NCBI RefSeq assembly: GCF_025989185.1
Contig: NZ_JAPDNT010000039.1
Location: 1 to 36,011 of the forward strand
Reading direction: 5' to 3'
DNA from: Limobrevibacterium gyesilva
GTDB lineage: Bacteria > Pseudomonadota > Alphaproteobacteria > Acetobacterales > Acetobacteraceae
DNA: 36,011 nt
This document shows positions 1 through 7,545 of this stretch, piece after piece. Each line of letters begins with the position of its first letter. Positions within the stretch are counted from its first letter, which is position 1. The notes under the pieces were generated by a model, which worked only from the letters and a program-made list of their open reading frames with translations, was not told the origin of the DNA and ran no database searches. The translations under genes were made by a program, and so were the position numbers.

Positions 1-1321
1 CGGCCACCGCGCGCACGCCGCCGCCATTGGGCCCGGGCGCCGTCGGGGCGGGGCCGGCGGACGGGTTCTCGGTCAGCCGGCGCACCAGGTCGGCGGGCGG
101 CGGCAGGTCGGCCACGTAGCACAGCCGGATCAGCACCATTTCGGCGGCCGCGCGGCGGTCGGGGGCGGCCTCGACCTCGGCGATGCCCTTCAGCAGCATC
201 TGCCAGGCGCGGCCGAGCGAGGCCATGGACAGCTTGTCGGCGAAGTCCGCGCCGCGGGTGCGCTCGGCTTCCGGCAACTCGGCCGAGTCGCGCAGGGCGG
301 GCACCGATTTCAGCCGGGTGACGCTGTGCACCAGCTCCAGCAGGTCCTGCAGCATCACGCCGAGGTCGGCGCCGCGCTCGTGCGCGCGGTCGGTCAGCGC
401 CAGCGCTTCCGCGGGCTTGCCGGACATCACCGCCTCGAACAGGTCGAACACGGCCGCGCGGTCGGACAGGCCGAGCATGTCCACGATGGCGGCGGCCTCG
501 ATGGCCTGGCCGGGCTCGGTCTGCGCGATCGCCTGGTCGAGCAGCGACAGGCCGTCGCGGGCGGAGCCGTCGGCGGCGCGCGCAATCAGGGTCAGCGCGT
601 CCGGCGTGATGCGCACCCCTTCCAGCCCGGCGAAGCGGCCGAACAGGGCGGACAGCTCGGCCACCGAGATGCGGCGCAGGTCGAAGCGCTGGCAGCGCGA
701 CAGCACCGTCACCGGCACTTTGCGGATTTCGGTGGTGGCGAAGATGAACGTCACGTGCGGCGGCGGCTCCTCCAGCGTCTTCAGCAGCGCGTTGAACGCG
801 TTGCGGGAGAGCATGTGGACCTCGTCGATGACGAACACCTTGGCGCGCGCCTGCATCGGGCGGAAGCGCGTGGACTCGATGATCTCGCGCACGTCCTCCA
901 CGCCGGTGCGGCTGGCGGCGTCCATCTCCTGCACGTCCGGGTGCCGGTCGGCGAGGATGGCCACGCAGTTCGGGCAGACGCCGCAGGGATCGGCGGTGGG
1001 GCCGCCGGTGCCGTCCGGCCCGGTGCAGTTGAGCGCACGGGCGATGATGCGCGCGGTGGTGGTCTTGCCCACGCCGCGCACGCCGGTGAGCATGAAGGCG
1101 TGCGCCACCCGGCCCATGGCGAAGGCGTTGCGCAGCGTGCGCACCATCGCCTCCTGCCCGATCAGGTCGCCGAAATGGGTGGGGCGGTATTTGCGCGCCA
1201 GCACGCGGTAGGCCGCCGCGGCGGGCGCTGCGGCGGCGGGTTCCGGTGCGTCGCCGAACAACCCGGGGCCGGTCGGCTCGGGCGGGGGCAACTGGGACTC
1301 GTCGGTGAACAAGCCGGTCAT
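1..1321 (-). CDS. dnaX: DNA polymerase III subunit gamma/tau (partial, 3' end outside window)
   Basis: Clamp-loader ATPase of the replicative polymerase. Reading the minus strand from ATG 1321 gives about 440 residues with no stop before the window edge. A proline/alanine-rich extension of about 37 residues precedes the usual start of the family, AYRVLARKYRP. Walker A GVRGVGKT is at about residues 80-87. A four-cysteine zinc module follows, with its last three Cys in DPCGVCPNC. Walker B is VFVIDEVHML, then LLKTLEEPP and the sensor region FIFATTE. The lid and collar domain continue to the edge; the tau tail is not visible. The SRP RNA gene lies directly upstream on the same strand. The long plus-strand frames over this interval are GC-bias shadows. 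Confidence 0.97.
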   Translation of the reverse strand, partial: MTGLFTDESQLPPPEPTGPGLFGDAPEPAAAAPAAAAYRVLARKYRPTHFGDLIGQEAMVRTLRNAFAMGRVAHAFMLTGVRGVGKTTTARIIARALNCTGPDGTGGPTADPCGVCPNCVAILADRHPDVQEMDAASRTGVEDVREIIESTRFRPMQARAKVFVIDEVHMLSRNAFNALLKTLEEPPPHVTFIFATTEIRKVPVTVLSRCQRFDLRRISVAELSALFGRFAGLEGVRITPDALTLIARAADGSARDGLSLLDQAIAQTEPGQAIEAAAIVDMLGLSDRAAVFDLFEAVMSGKPAEALALTDRAHERGADLGVMLQDLLELVHSVTRLKSVPALRDSAELPEAERTRGADFADKLSMASLGRAWQMLLKGIAEVEAAPDRRAAAEMVLIRLCYVADLPPPADLVRRLTENPSAGPAPTAPGPNGGGVRAVA

Positions 1322-1344
1322 GCGCGGCGCCGGGGCAGGGGCCG

Positions 1345-1362
1345 CACCTGTCTGACAGGGTG
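1345..1362 (-). terminator. Possible hairpin after the SRP RNA
   Basis: A short inverted repeat (CACCTGTC, one-base loop, GACAGGGTG with a one-base bulge) lies between the 3' end of the SRP RNA and the dnaX start. It could end or process the RNA. There is no T-run and the loop is very small, so this is weak. Confidence 0.25.
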
Positions 1363-1383
1363 GTGGCGACCGGGTTGAAGGGT

Positions 1384-1480
1384 GGGAGGCCGAACAAACG
1401 ACCCGAGCGGAAACTCGTTGCGGCTGCTTCCTTCCGGACCTGACCGGGTTGGCGAGGCGCCCGTCCGCCGCCGACCTCCC
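1384..1480 (-). ncRNA. ffs: Signal recognition particle RNA, small bacterial (4.5S) type
   Basis: This RNA binds Ffh and directs co-translational membrane targeting. On the minus strand the conserved apical loop region GGTCAGGTCCGGAAGGAAGC is present exactly as in 4.5S RNAs. The ends pair: GGGAGGUCGG at the 5' side (1480 downward) with GGCCUCCC at the 3' side (1390-1384). This gives a single long hairpin of about 97 nt, the usual size of the small bacterial form. The terminal stem sets the ends; exact processing sites are not known. It sits just upstream of dnaX, a recurring arrangement in proteobacteria. The frames crossing it (for example 1382-1582 plus) are not genes. Confidence 0.96.
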
Positions 1481-1484
1481 ATGC

Positions 1485-1515
1485 TAGATATCGTGCATCT
1501 CGCGTCCGGTAGCAA
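1485..1515 (-). promoter_or_regulatory. Candidate promoter of the SRP RNA
   Basis: Upstream of the RNA 5' end on the minus strand are TTGCTA (1515-1510) and TATCTA (1490-1485), 19 bases apart, four bases before the first G of the RNA. Both hexamers are poor matches to the sigma-70 consensus and the spacing is long. Position, not strength, is the main argument. Confidence 0.3.
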
Positions 1516-1578
1516 GGTTGCCGCTGAACGTTGCGCGTGGCAGGTTCCGGCGCACGCATTTGCCCCCAGGACGGCCCC

Positions 1579-2505
1579 GTGAACCTGATTCTTGCCAGCC
1601 GGCCCAACGTCTATACCGGCAGCCCGCTGGACCGGGCCGCCGAGAAGCGCGACGACGACGCCTGGATCCAGGCGGCCCTGAACCATCCGGCCACGCTGTT
1701 CACCCCGGTCTGGCGCTCCCGCAACCTGATGCAGGGGGTGGAAGAGGGCCGGCCCGAGGCGGTGTTCCTGACCGCGGACGCCGCCGCCGCCGTGCGCATG
1801 GCCGGCGGACCCTGGGCGTTCCTGGGCCTGCAGGGCCCGGTGCCGGTGTTCTGCGTGGACGTCAGCGCCGCCGACGACCCGCTGCCGCTGCTGCCGGCGC
1901 ACATGGGCACGTTCACCGACCTGCGCGCGGTCGCGGGCGTGCTGGCGAACAACGACGCCTCGGTGCTGGCGCATGCGCGCGGGCTGATGCACTGGCGCAC
2001 CCGCCACCGCTTCTGTGGCGCCTGCGGGGCGGAATGCGCGCCGCGCAGCGCCGGTCACGTGATGGTCTGCCAGTCCTGCGGCAGCCAGCATTTCCCGCGC
2101 ACCGATCCCGCCGTGATCATGCTGGTGACCACCGGAGAGCGGGCGCTGCTGGGCCACTCGCAGCGCTTCCCCAACGCCACGATGTATTCCACCCTCGCCG
2201 GGTTCGTGGAGCCGGGCGAAAGTCTGGAGGAAGCGGTGGCGCGCGAGGTGTTCGAGGAATCCCGTGTGCGGGTGGGCTCGGTGTACTACCATTCCAGCCA
2301 GCCCTGGCCGTTCCCTGCCTCGATCATGCTGGGATTCTACGCGCAGGCGCTCACCGAGGAGATCACCATCGACCCCACCGAGTTGAGGGACGCGCGCTGG
2401 TTCACCCGCGATCAGCTGCGCAACCATCGCGACCATGGCTTCAGCCTGCCGCGCGCGGACAGCATTGCCCGGCGGCTGATCGAGGATTGGATTGCCGCCG
2501 AATGA
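1579..2505 (+). CDS. nudC: NAD(+) diphosphatase / NAD-capped RNA hydrolase NudC
   Basis: Nudix hydrolase that cleaves NADH/NAD and, in characterised relatives, removes NAD caps from RNA. GTG 1579 is chosen as start because an AGGA lies just upstream; an in-frame TTG at 1531 is less likely. The product is 308 aa. A zinc ribbon has Cys146, Cys149, Cys164 and Cys167. The Nudix box runs from Gly208 to Val230 (GFVEPGE, then REVFEE). The NudC-specific SQPWPFP motif follows, which separates this from other Nudix enzymes. The glycine normally at position 22 of the Nudix box is Arg229. The stop overlaps the start of the next gene (ATGA). Confidence 0.94.
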   Translation: MNLILASRPNVYTGSPLDRAAEKRDDDAWIQAALNHPATLFTPVWRSRNLMQGVEEGRPEAVFLTADAAAAVRMAGGPWAFLGLQGPVPVFCVDVSAADDPLPLLPAHMGTFTDLRAVAGVLANNDASVLAHARGLMHWRTRHRFCGACGAECAPRSAGHVMVCQSCGSQHFPRTDPAVIMLVTTGERALLGHSQRFPNATMYSTLAGFVEPGESLEEAVAREVFEESRVRVGSVYYHSSQPWPFPASIMLGFYAQALTEEITIDPTELRDARWFTRDQLRNHRDHGFSLPRADSIARRLIEDWIAAE

Positions 2506-2774
2506 AGCACCTCGCCGCCCTCATTCTTCCCGTTCTGCTGCTGGGCGCTTGTTCCACCGGGCCGGCCCCGTCCACGGCGCAGGCCGAATGCGAGCAGGAG
2601 GCGCAGCGCGACCCGGACCTGCAGACCCTGCGCGACCGCTACGCGTTCGCGTCGCCCTATTTCGCCAACCAGGTGAACGGCGAGTTGAAGGAAGCGATCC
2701 GCCAGAGCGTGCAGAAATGCATGCGCGCCCGCGGACTGGCGCCGCCGGGCGGCGTCGAGGCCGTCAAGAAATAG
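2502..2774 (+). CDS. Small predicted lipoprotein
   Basis: A 90-residue protein of unknown function. The N-terminus is a lipoprotein signal: MKHLAALILPVLLLGAC, with the lipobox LGAC ending at Cys17. Residue +2 is Ser, which suggests outer-membrane sorting by the usual rule. The mature part has two more cysteines (in AECEQEAQ and QKCMRARG), which could form a disulfide, and an Asp/Gln-rich helical stretch between them. The start overlaps the nudC stop by ATGA, so it is probably translationally coupled. No known domain recognised. Confidence 0.8.
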   Translation: MKHLAALILPVLLLGACSTGPAPSTAQAECEQEAQRDPDLQTLRDRYAFASPYFANQVNGELKEAIRQSVQKCMRARGLAPPGGVEAVKK

Positions 2775-2776
2775 CG

Positions 2777-3268
2777 ATGGCCACGCCAGCGCCCGACCTG
2801 CCGCCCCCCACGCTGCTGACGATCGGCTACGAGGGCTGCGCTATCGGCCCGGTGCTGGACGCGCTGCGCGCCGCCGGCGCCGAGCACCTGCTGGATGTGC
2901 GCGCCGTGCCACAGTCGCGCAAGCCCGGCTTCTCCAAGCGCCTGCTGGCCGGCGCCGTCGAGCAGGCCGGCCTGCGCTACACCCATCTGCGCGGCCTGGG
3001 CACGCCGAAAGCCGGCCGCGACGCCGCGCGGCACGGCGATGTGGCGACCATGGAGCGCATCTACGCCGAACACATGCAAACGCTCGAGGCGCAAGCGGAC
3101 CTCGAAAACGCCATCGCCATCGCGCGCACCGCACGCGCCTGCCTGTTGTGCTTCGAACGCGACCACACCCGTTGCCACCGCAGCATCGTCGCCAACCTGA
3201 TCCGCGCCCGCACCGGGCAGGATGTGCGCCACCTGATGGCCGAAGCGGTCCAGGCTCCCTCGGCGTAG
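2777..3268 (+). CDS. DUF488 family protein
   Basis: A 163-residue DUF488 protein. Family hallmarks are visible: TIGYEG near the N-terminus, DVRAVPQSRKPGFSK, the LRGLG motif, and near the C-terminus LLCFERDHTRCHRS with Cys/His residues typical of the family. The biochemical role is not established. It starts two bases after the stop of the lipoprotein gene, so nudC, the lipoprotein and this gene probably form one transcript, though no functional link is obvious. Confidence 0.88.
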   Translation: MATPAPDLPPPTLLTIGYEGCAIGPVLDALRAAGAEHLLDVRAVPQSRKPGFSKRLLAGAVEQAGLRYTHLRGLGTPKAGRDAARHGDVATMERIYAEHMQTLEAQADLENAIAIARTARACLLCFERDHTRCHRSIVANLIRARTGQDVRHLMAEAVQAPSA

Positions 3269-3532
3269 GCGGGGGCACCGCGGCGCGTTCGCCTGATGCC
3301 ATCCCTGGCCGGGGACGGCGACGGCGGCAATAACAGTGGTTTGATGGGATCGCGCTCAAAGGCCTTGAATCCGCTTCGAGTCGCCCACGATTTTCAGATT
3401 CCGACGTGATAGATTCTGTTGTGCCGGCGCATGCCGCCAGCGTGTCCGCCTACGTCTCGTGGGCGGCGGCGGCCCTGTGTGGCGGCAACGGCGCGACGGT
3501 CTGCAAGCGAAGGGATCGGGCGAAGCCCGGAT
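3269..3532. other. Intergenic region before the lipoprotein/ATPase-like pair
   Basis: 264 bases between DUF488 and the next likely start. The middle (about 3330-3425) is less GC-rich than its surroundings and is the likeliest place for the promoter of the downstream pair. I found no convincing -35/-10 pair (TAGATT at 3411 has no partner). An open frame from 3419 runs into the downstream gene but its first 38 residues do not look like protein. Confidence 0.4.
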
Positions 3533-3931
3533 ATGATGGTGCAGCCGGCCGAGGGAAGCGCGCGGCATCGCCGGCGGCCGGTCACGGCGCTGTTCGCGGT
3601 GGCCGTGGCGCTGACGGCCTGCGTACCGCCCCCGCCGCCGCCCCACGCCTCGCCGGCCGCGCCGCCGCCGCCGCAGGCGATCCCGCCGAAGCACGTCGCC
3701 GCCCAGCATAAGGTGCACCGGACTCCGCCGACACGGGCCGCCACACAGGTCAAACCCATCTGCCCGCCAACCGACTCGACAGGCCTTTCCGCCGCGCAGA
3801 AGGAGCACCTGTTCCAGCGGTTCGACACCTGGCAGGTGGCGCATCAGGATGGCCCTGATCCTCGTGAAGCGCACGATCTGCCGCCCGCCGACGATTCGGG
3901 CGCCCCGCAAGCCTGCCGGGCCGCTCCCTGA
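3533..3931 (+). CDS. Proline-rich predicted lipoprotein
   Basis: Not a family I recognise. Starting at ATG 3533 (ATG 3536 is equally possible) it is 132 aa. A basic N-terminus (RHRRR) is followed by a hydrophobic run and the lipobox LTAC ending at Cys30. Directly after Cys30 comes a proline-rich linker of about 40 residues (VPPPPPPH, AAPPPP), suited to crossing the periplasm or peptidoglycan. The C-terminal part contains LSAAQKEHLFQRFDTW (residues 85-100), which resembles the C-terminal motif of the next gene. The gap to that gene is 11 bases, so they are probably co-transcribed. An upstream in-frame start at 3419 would put the lipobox too deep. Confidence 0.7.
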   Translation: MMVQPAEGSARHRRRPVTALFAVAVALTACVPPPPPPHASPAAPPPPQAIPPKHVAAQHKVHRTPPTRAATQVKPICPPTDSTGLSAAQKEHLFQRFDTWQVAHQDGPDPREAHDLPPADDSGAPQACRAAP

Positions 3932-3942
3932 CAGAGGCGCCC

Positions 3943-5079
3943 ATGCCACGCGACCAATCGAAATCGGGACTCTTCCCAGGCGGCGAAAACCGGGCCCTGG
4001 CTGCCTATGTGGCGACTCCAGCGAGTCGGCTTGCAGACGCCATCCGCCGGCAGCAGCGCTTCATGGCCTTGATCGGGCAAGGCGGGCCGGATACCGCCGG
4101 CGTCGTCAGCGCGCTCATGGCCAGGCTTGCCGGTTCCGCTGTCCGGGTGGTGCGCGTTGCCAATCCGCTTACGTCGCCGCTCACGCTCACGCGTCTCATC
4201 CTGCAGATCGGCGGAGATCAGGCGACGTCTGCTGACGAAGAACTCGCGATCGGCGTCCGGAGCCTCACCGTACGCACCAGTGACGAGCGCCAGGTCGTGC
4301 TCCTCATCGAGCAGGCGGACACCCTGCAGCGCCAGGCCTTGCTCTTCCTTCAGGCCCTGTCGGATCTGGCGCCGCCCCGCGCGCCTGTCCTGCAGGTTCT
4401 GTTCGCCGGCAAATCCCGGCTCTTGACGCTGCTGGAGGGCGCGGAATTCAGCCGCATCCGCGAGCAACTGGCCACATCCGTGGTTCTGGAAGGCGAATCC
4501 GGCGAGTCGGGACCTCCGCCTGCCCCGCCCGTCCCCACCGCAACTCCGGCGATTCCGCTGAACCTGGTTGCCGCCTCTTCTCGACGTCGCGGGCGCGCTT
4601 CTGCCCGGCGATGGCGTCGGCCGATCGGGGCCCTGGTGGCCATTGCCGCTCTGGTGTTCGCCGCCACCGGCGGCACGCGGTTCTATCGCGACGTGGAGGA
4701 GAGCGTCGTCGCCCTGCTGCACCCGCAGAGTGGCCCGACGGCGCCCGCCGCAGACGACGGAGCGGCAGCTGCCGACCCAGCGCCCGCTATTCCCGCGGCT
4801 ACCGCCCCATCGGCACCGCCAACCGCTGCCGTCGCAGGGCTGCCGCCGGGCAACCCTGCGCCCGTACCGGCGCCCGTCGAGCCTGGACTTGCGGATCACG
4901 GGGCGACCCCCTCGCCCGAAACGGCCTCTGCCAATGCCGAGGGCGAATCGGAAGAGCGCCTGCGCCGCGAGTTCAACACCTTCCTGTCCCGATCCGGCCC
5001 CGGTCTGGCCCAGCTCACCGATGCCCAGCGCGAGACGCTGTTCCAGCAATATCTCGCTCGGCGCCGAACCTCGCATTGA
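3943..5079 (+). CDS. Membrane-anchored protein with degenerate ExeA/AAA-like domain
   Basis: A 378-residue protein. Residues about 20-185 resemble an ExeA/GspA-type AAA fold: an N-terminal helix, a beta strand with ALIGQGGPDTAG (42-53) where Walker A should be, VVLLIEQAD (118-126) where Walker B should be, then a FAGKSRLL segment like the sensor region. Walker A has no GK[S/T] and the Walker B acid is shifted, so nucleotide hydrolysis is doubtful. A basic stretch (RRRGRASARRWRR) precedes one membrane segment at about 227-246. The remainder, probably periplasmic, is Ala/Pro-rich to about residue 325 and ends with a helical region containing LTDAQRETLFQQY (358-370). A type II inner-membrane topology with a cytoplasmic AAA-like head is inferred. 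Function unknown. Confidence 0.75.
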   Translation: MPRDQSKSGLFPGGENRALAAYVATPASRLADAIRRQQRFMALIGQGGPDTAGVVSALMARLAGSAVRVVRVANPLTSPLTLTRLILQIGGDQATSADEELAIGVRSLTVRTSDERQVVLLIEQADTLQRQALLFLQALSDLAPPRAPVLQVLFAGKSRLLTLLEGAEFSRIREQLATSVVLEGESGESGPPPAPPVPTATPAIPLNLVAASSRRRGRASARRWRRPIGALVAIAALVFAATGGTRFYRDVEESVVALLHPQSGPTAPAADDGAAAADPAPAIPAATAPSAPPTAAVAGLPPGNPAPVPAPVEPGLADHGATPSPETASANAEGESEERLRREFNTFLSRSGPGLAQLTDAQRETLFQQYLARRRTSH

Positions 5080-5114
5080 CCGCAAGCGCCCGGCGGCCTC
5101 CGCCGTCCCCGACT

Positions 5115-5837
5115 TCAGATCGTGAGTGTGCCGGCCTTCGCCTGGTCGTAGCGGGCAGCGACCTTCGTCCAGTCCAGGACGTTCCACCAGGCGGCGAGGT
5201 AGTCCGGGCGGCGGTTCTGGTATTTCAGATAGTAGGCGTGCTCCCACACGTCGTTGCCGAACAACACGCGGCCGCCGTCCATCAGCGGCGTGTCCTGGTT
5301 TGGCCGTGGCGCCAGCGCCAGCTTGCCTTCGCGGGTCACGGTCACGAACACCCAGCCGGACCCGAACACCCCCGCGCCGGTCCGGTTGAACTGGGTCTTG
5401 AGCGCCTCGAAGCCGCCGAAATCGCGGTTGATCGCGTCGGCCAGCGCGCCCGCAGGGGCCCCGCCCTTGCCGCCCATGATCTGCCAGAACATCGAGTGGT
5501 TCACATGGCCGCCGCCATTGTTGCGGATCGCCGTGCGCACCTGCTCGGGGATGTCGGCGAGCCGCGCCACCAGCGCGTCCGGGGACATGGCGGCAAGCTG
5601 GGGATAGTCCTTCACGGCGGCGTTGAGGTTGGCGACATAGGCGGCATGGTGCCGGTCGTGGTGGATCATCATGGTCTGCGCGTCGATATGCGGCTCGTTC
5701 GCGTCGAAACCGTAAGGCAGCGGCGGCAGGCTGTAGGGGCCGGCGGCCTGTGCGCGGGCCGGACGGACACGAAGGGTGGCGGCAACGGTGGCCGCCGCGG
5801 CCGTGAACAGGGCGGTGCGCCGCGAAAGGCGGGTCAT
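5115..5837 (-). CDS. Superoxide dismutase, Fe/Mn family, with Tat-type signal
   Basis: Converts superoxide to peroxide and oxygen. The start at ATG 5837 follows a strong GGGAGGGA site; it gives 240 aa with SRRTALF at residues 5-11 and a hydrophobic Ala-rich stretch ending near ARAQ, a Tat-like signal. Metal ligands are in the expected places: the His of HHDRHHAAYV, the second His in GGGHVNHSMFW, and Asp and His in DVWEHAYYLKY. The GGGH and DVWEHAYY forms resemble manganese-type or cambialistic enzymes, but metal cannot be assigned from sequence alone. Export to the periplasm is inferred from the signal. It converges on the ATPase-like gene. Confidence 0.93.
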   Translation of the reverse strand: MTRLSRRTALFTAAAATVAATLRVRPARAQAAGPYSLPPLPYGFDANEPHIDAQTMMIHHDRHHAAYVANLNAAVKDYPQLAAMSPDALVARLADIPEQVRTAIRNNGGGHVNHSMFWQIMGGKGGAPAGALADAINRDFGGFEALKTQFNRTGAGVFGSGWVFVTVTREGKLALAPRPNQDTPLMDGGRVLFGNDVWEHAYYLKYQNRRPDYLAAWWNVLDWTKVAARYDQAKAGTLTI

Positions 5838-5940
5838 GGTGGAGTCCCTCCCCGACAATGATGCCTCAACGTGCGTGATGGCAGGCCGGCAGGCAAGGAT
5901 TGGCTCGCCCGCCTGTTCCCGCCGCCGCGATTCCGTGGCA

Positions 5941-7545
5941 TCAATTCGTCAGCACCCCGCTCTCATCGGCCTCCAGCGAGAAGGCGGCCGCCATGAGGGC
6001 CTTCGTGTAATCGTGCTGCGGGTGGGCGAACACGGCGCTGGCCGGGCCTTCCTCGACCACGCGCCCATGCCGCAGCACCACCACCCGATGCGCCAGCGCC
6101 CGCACCACCCGCAGGTCGTGGCTGATGAAAAGATAGCCGAGATCGTGGTCGCGCTGCAGCCGCCGCAGCAATTCAACGATCTGCGCCTGCACCGACATGT
6201 CGAGCGCGCTGGTCGGCTCGTCCAGCACCACGAAGCGCGGCTTCAATACGATGGCGCGGGCGATGGCGATGCGCTGGCGCTGCCCGCCGCTGAACTCGTG
6301 CGGGTAGCGGTCGGCGATGTCCGCCGAAAGCCCCACCTCGTCCAGCGCCTCGGCCACGCGCGCGGCGCGGTCGGCGGCCGAGAGGTCCGGCTCGTGCACG
6401 GACAGGCCCTCGGCCACGATCTCGCGCACGGACAGGCGCGGCGACAGGCTGCCGAACGGGTCCTGGAAGACGATCTGCATGTCCCCGCGCAGCCGCCGCA
6501 GCGGGCGCGCGTCGATGGTCGACAGGTCCTTCCCGTCGAAGCGGATGCACCCTTCGGCGGCCAGCAGGCGAAGCAGCGCGTAGCCCATGGTGGACTTGCC
6601 CGACCCGCTTTCGCCCACCAGCCCCACGGTCTCGCCGGAATGCACGCTGAGCGACACGCCATCGACGGCGCGCACATGCGCGACCGTCCGGCGCAGCACG
6701 CCGCGGCGGATCGGGAAATGCACGCGCACGTCCTGCGCCTCGATCAGCATGGGCGCGCCCGGCTTCAACGGCAGCGGCGCACCGTGCGGCTCGGCGCCCA
6801 GAAGCTCGCGCGTGTAGGGATGGGCCGGGGTCTCGAACACCTCGGTGACGGTGCCGGACTCCACGATATGGCCGCCCTTCATCACGCAGATGCGGTCGGC
6901 GTAGCGGCGCACGATCGAAAGGTCGTGGCTGATCAGCAGCAGCGCGAGGCCGCGCGCAGCCTTCTCCGCGGCCAGCAGCTTCAGGATCTGGGCCTGGATC
7001 GTCACGTCCAGCGCCGTGGTCGGCTCGTCGGCCACCAGCAGGGCCGGATCGTTGGCCAGCGCCATGGCAATCATCACGCGTTGCCGCTGGCCGCCCGAGA
7101 GCTGATGCGGAAACGCGTCGAGCCGGAGGGCGGCATCGGAAAAGCCGACCTCGTCGAGCAGCTCCACCACGCGGGCGCGCAGTGCCTCCGGCGGCAAGGA
7201 CTGGTGCAGCGTGATCGCCTCGGCGACCTGCTTGCCGATGCGCGTCAGCGGGTTGAGGCTGGTCATCGGCTCCTGGAACACCATGCCCGCGGTCCCGCCG
7301 CGCAGCCGGCGCAGCAGGTGCTCCGGCGCGCCGATGACCGGCTGCCCGTCGAGGACCACCCGCCCAGTGTTGACCGCACCCGGTGGCAGCAGCTGCAGCA
7401 GCGACAGCGCGGTGAGCGACTTGCCCGACCCGCTTTCGCCCACCAAAGCCAAGGTCTCGCCGCGGTCGAGCGTGAAGGAAACGCCGTCCACCACGCGGCG
7501 GCCGCGAAAGGCCACGGACAGGTTGTCGACCTGCACGAGGCTCAA
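5941..7545 (-). CDS. yejF: Oligopeptide ABC transporter, fused double ATP-binding subunit YejF
   Basis: A 534-residue ATPase with two nucleotide-binding domains in one chain, typical of YejF. Domain 1 has Walker A GESGSGKS (36-43), signature LSGGQRQR and Walker [13 protein letters not shown]. Domain 2 has Walker A from about residue 311, signature FSGGQRQR and Walker [13 protein letters not shown]. Each domain ends in the oligopeptide/dipeptide-type C-terminal motif (HPYTRELL and HDYTKALM). TTG 7545 is chosen as start: it overlaps the yejE stop as TTGA and has AAGGTG five bases upstream, while the in-frame GTG 7536 has no such site. It is the last gene of yejABEF. Confidence 0.95.
   Translation of the reverse strand: MSLVQVDNLSVAFRGRRVVDGVSFTLDRGETLALVGESGSGKSLTALSLLQLLPPGAVNTGRVVLDGQPVIGAPEHLLRRLRGGTAGMVFQEPMTSLNPLTRIGKQVAEAITLHQSLPPEALRARVVELLDEVGFSDAALRLDAFPHQLSGGQRQRVMIAMALANDPALLVADEPTTALDVTIQAQILKLLAAEKAARGLALLLISHDLSIVRRYADRICVMKGGHIVESGTVTEVFETPAHPYTRELLGAEPHGAPLPLKPGAPMLIEAQDVRVHFPIRRGVLRRTVAHVRAVDGVSLSVHSGETVGLVGESGSGKSTMGYALLRLLAAEGCIRFDGKDLSTIDARPLRRLRGDMQIVFQDPFGSLSPRLSVREIVAEGLSVHEPDLSAADRAARVAEALDEVGLSADIADRYPHEFSGGQRQRIAIARAIVLKPRFVVLDEPTSALDMSVQAQIVELLRRLQRDHDLGYLFISHDLRVVRALAHRVVVLRHGRVVEEGPASAVFAHPQHDYTKALMAAAFSLEADESGVLTN

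Noticed and set aside
183-1378. Long plus-strand frames (342 and 350 aa) at the window start
   Set aside because: They are antisense to dnaX, whose motifs are complete on the minus strand; Ser/Arg- or His/Gln-rich composition is typical of GC-bias shadows.
1318-2436. Minus-strand 372-aa frame
   Set aside because: Antisense to nudC and crosses the SRP RNA; composition is non-protein-like.
3844-5247. Minus-strand 467-aa frame
   Set aside because: Antisense to the ATPase-like gene and reaching into the SOD gene; the plus-strand frame has a membrane segment, coherent linker and operon spacing.
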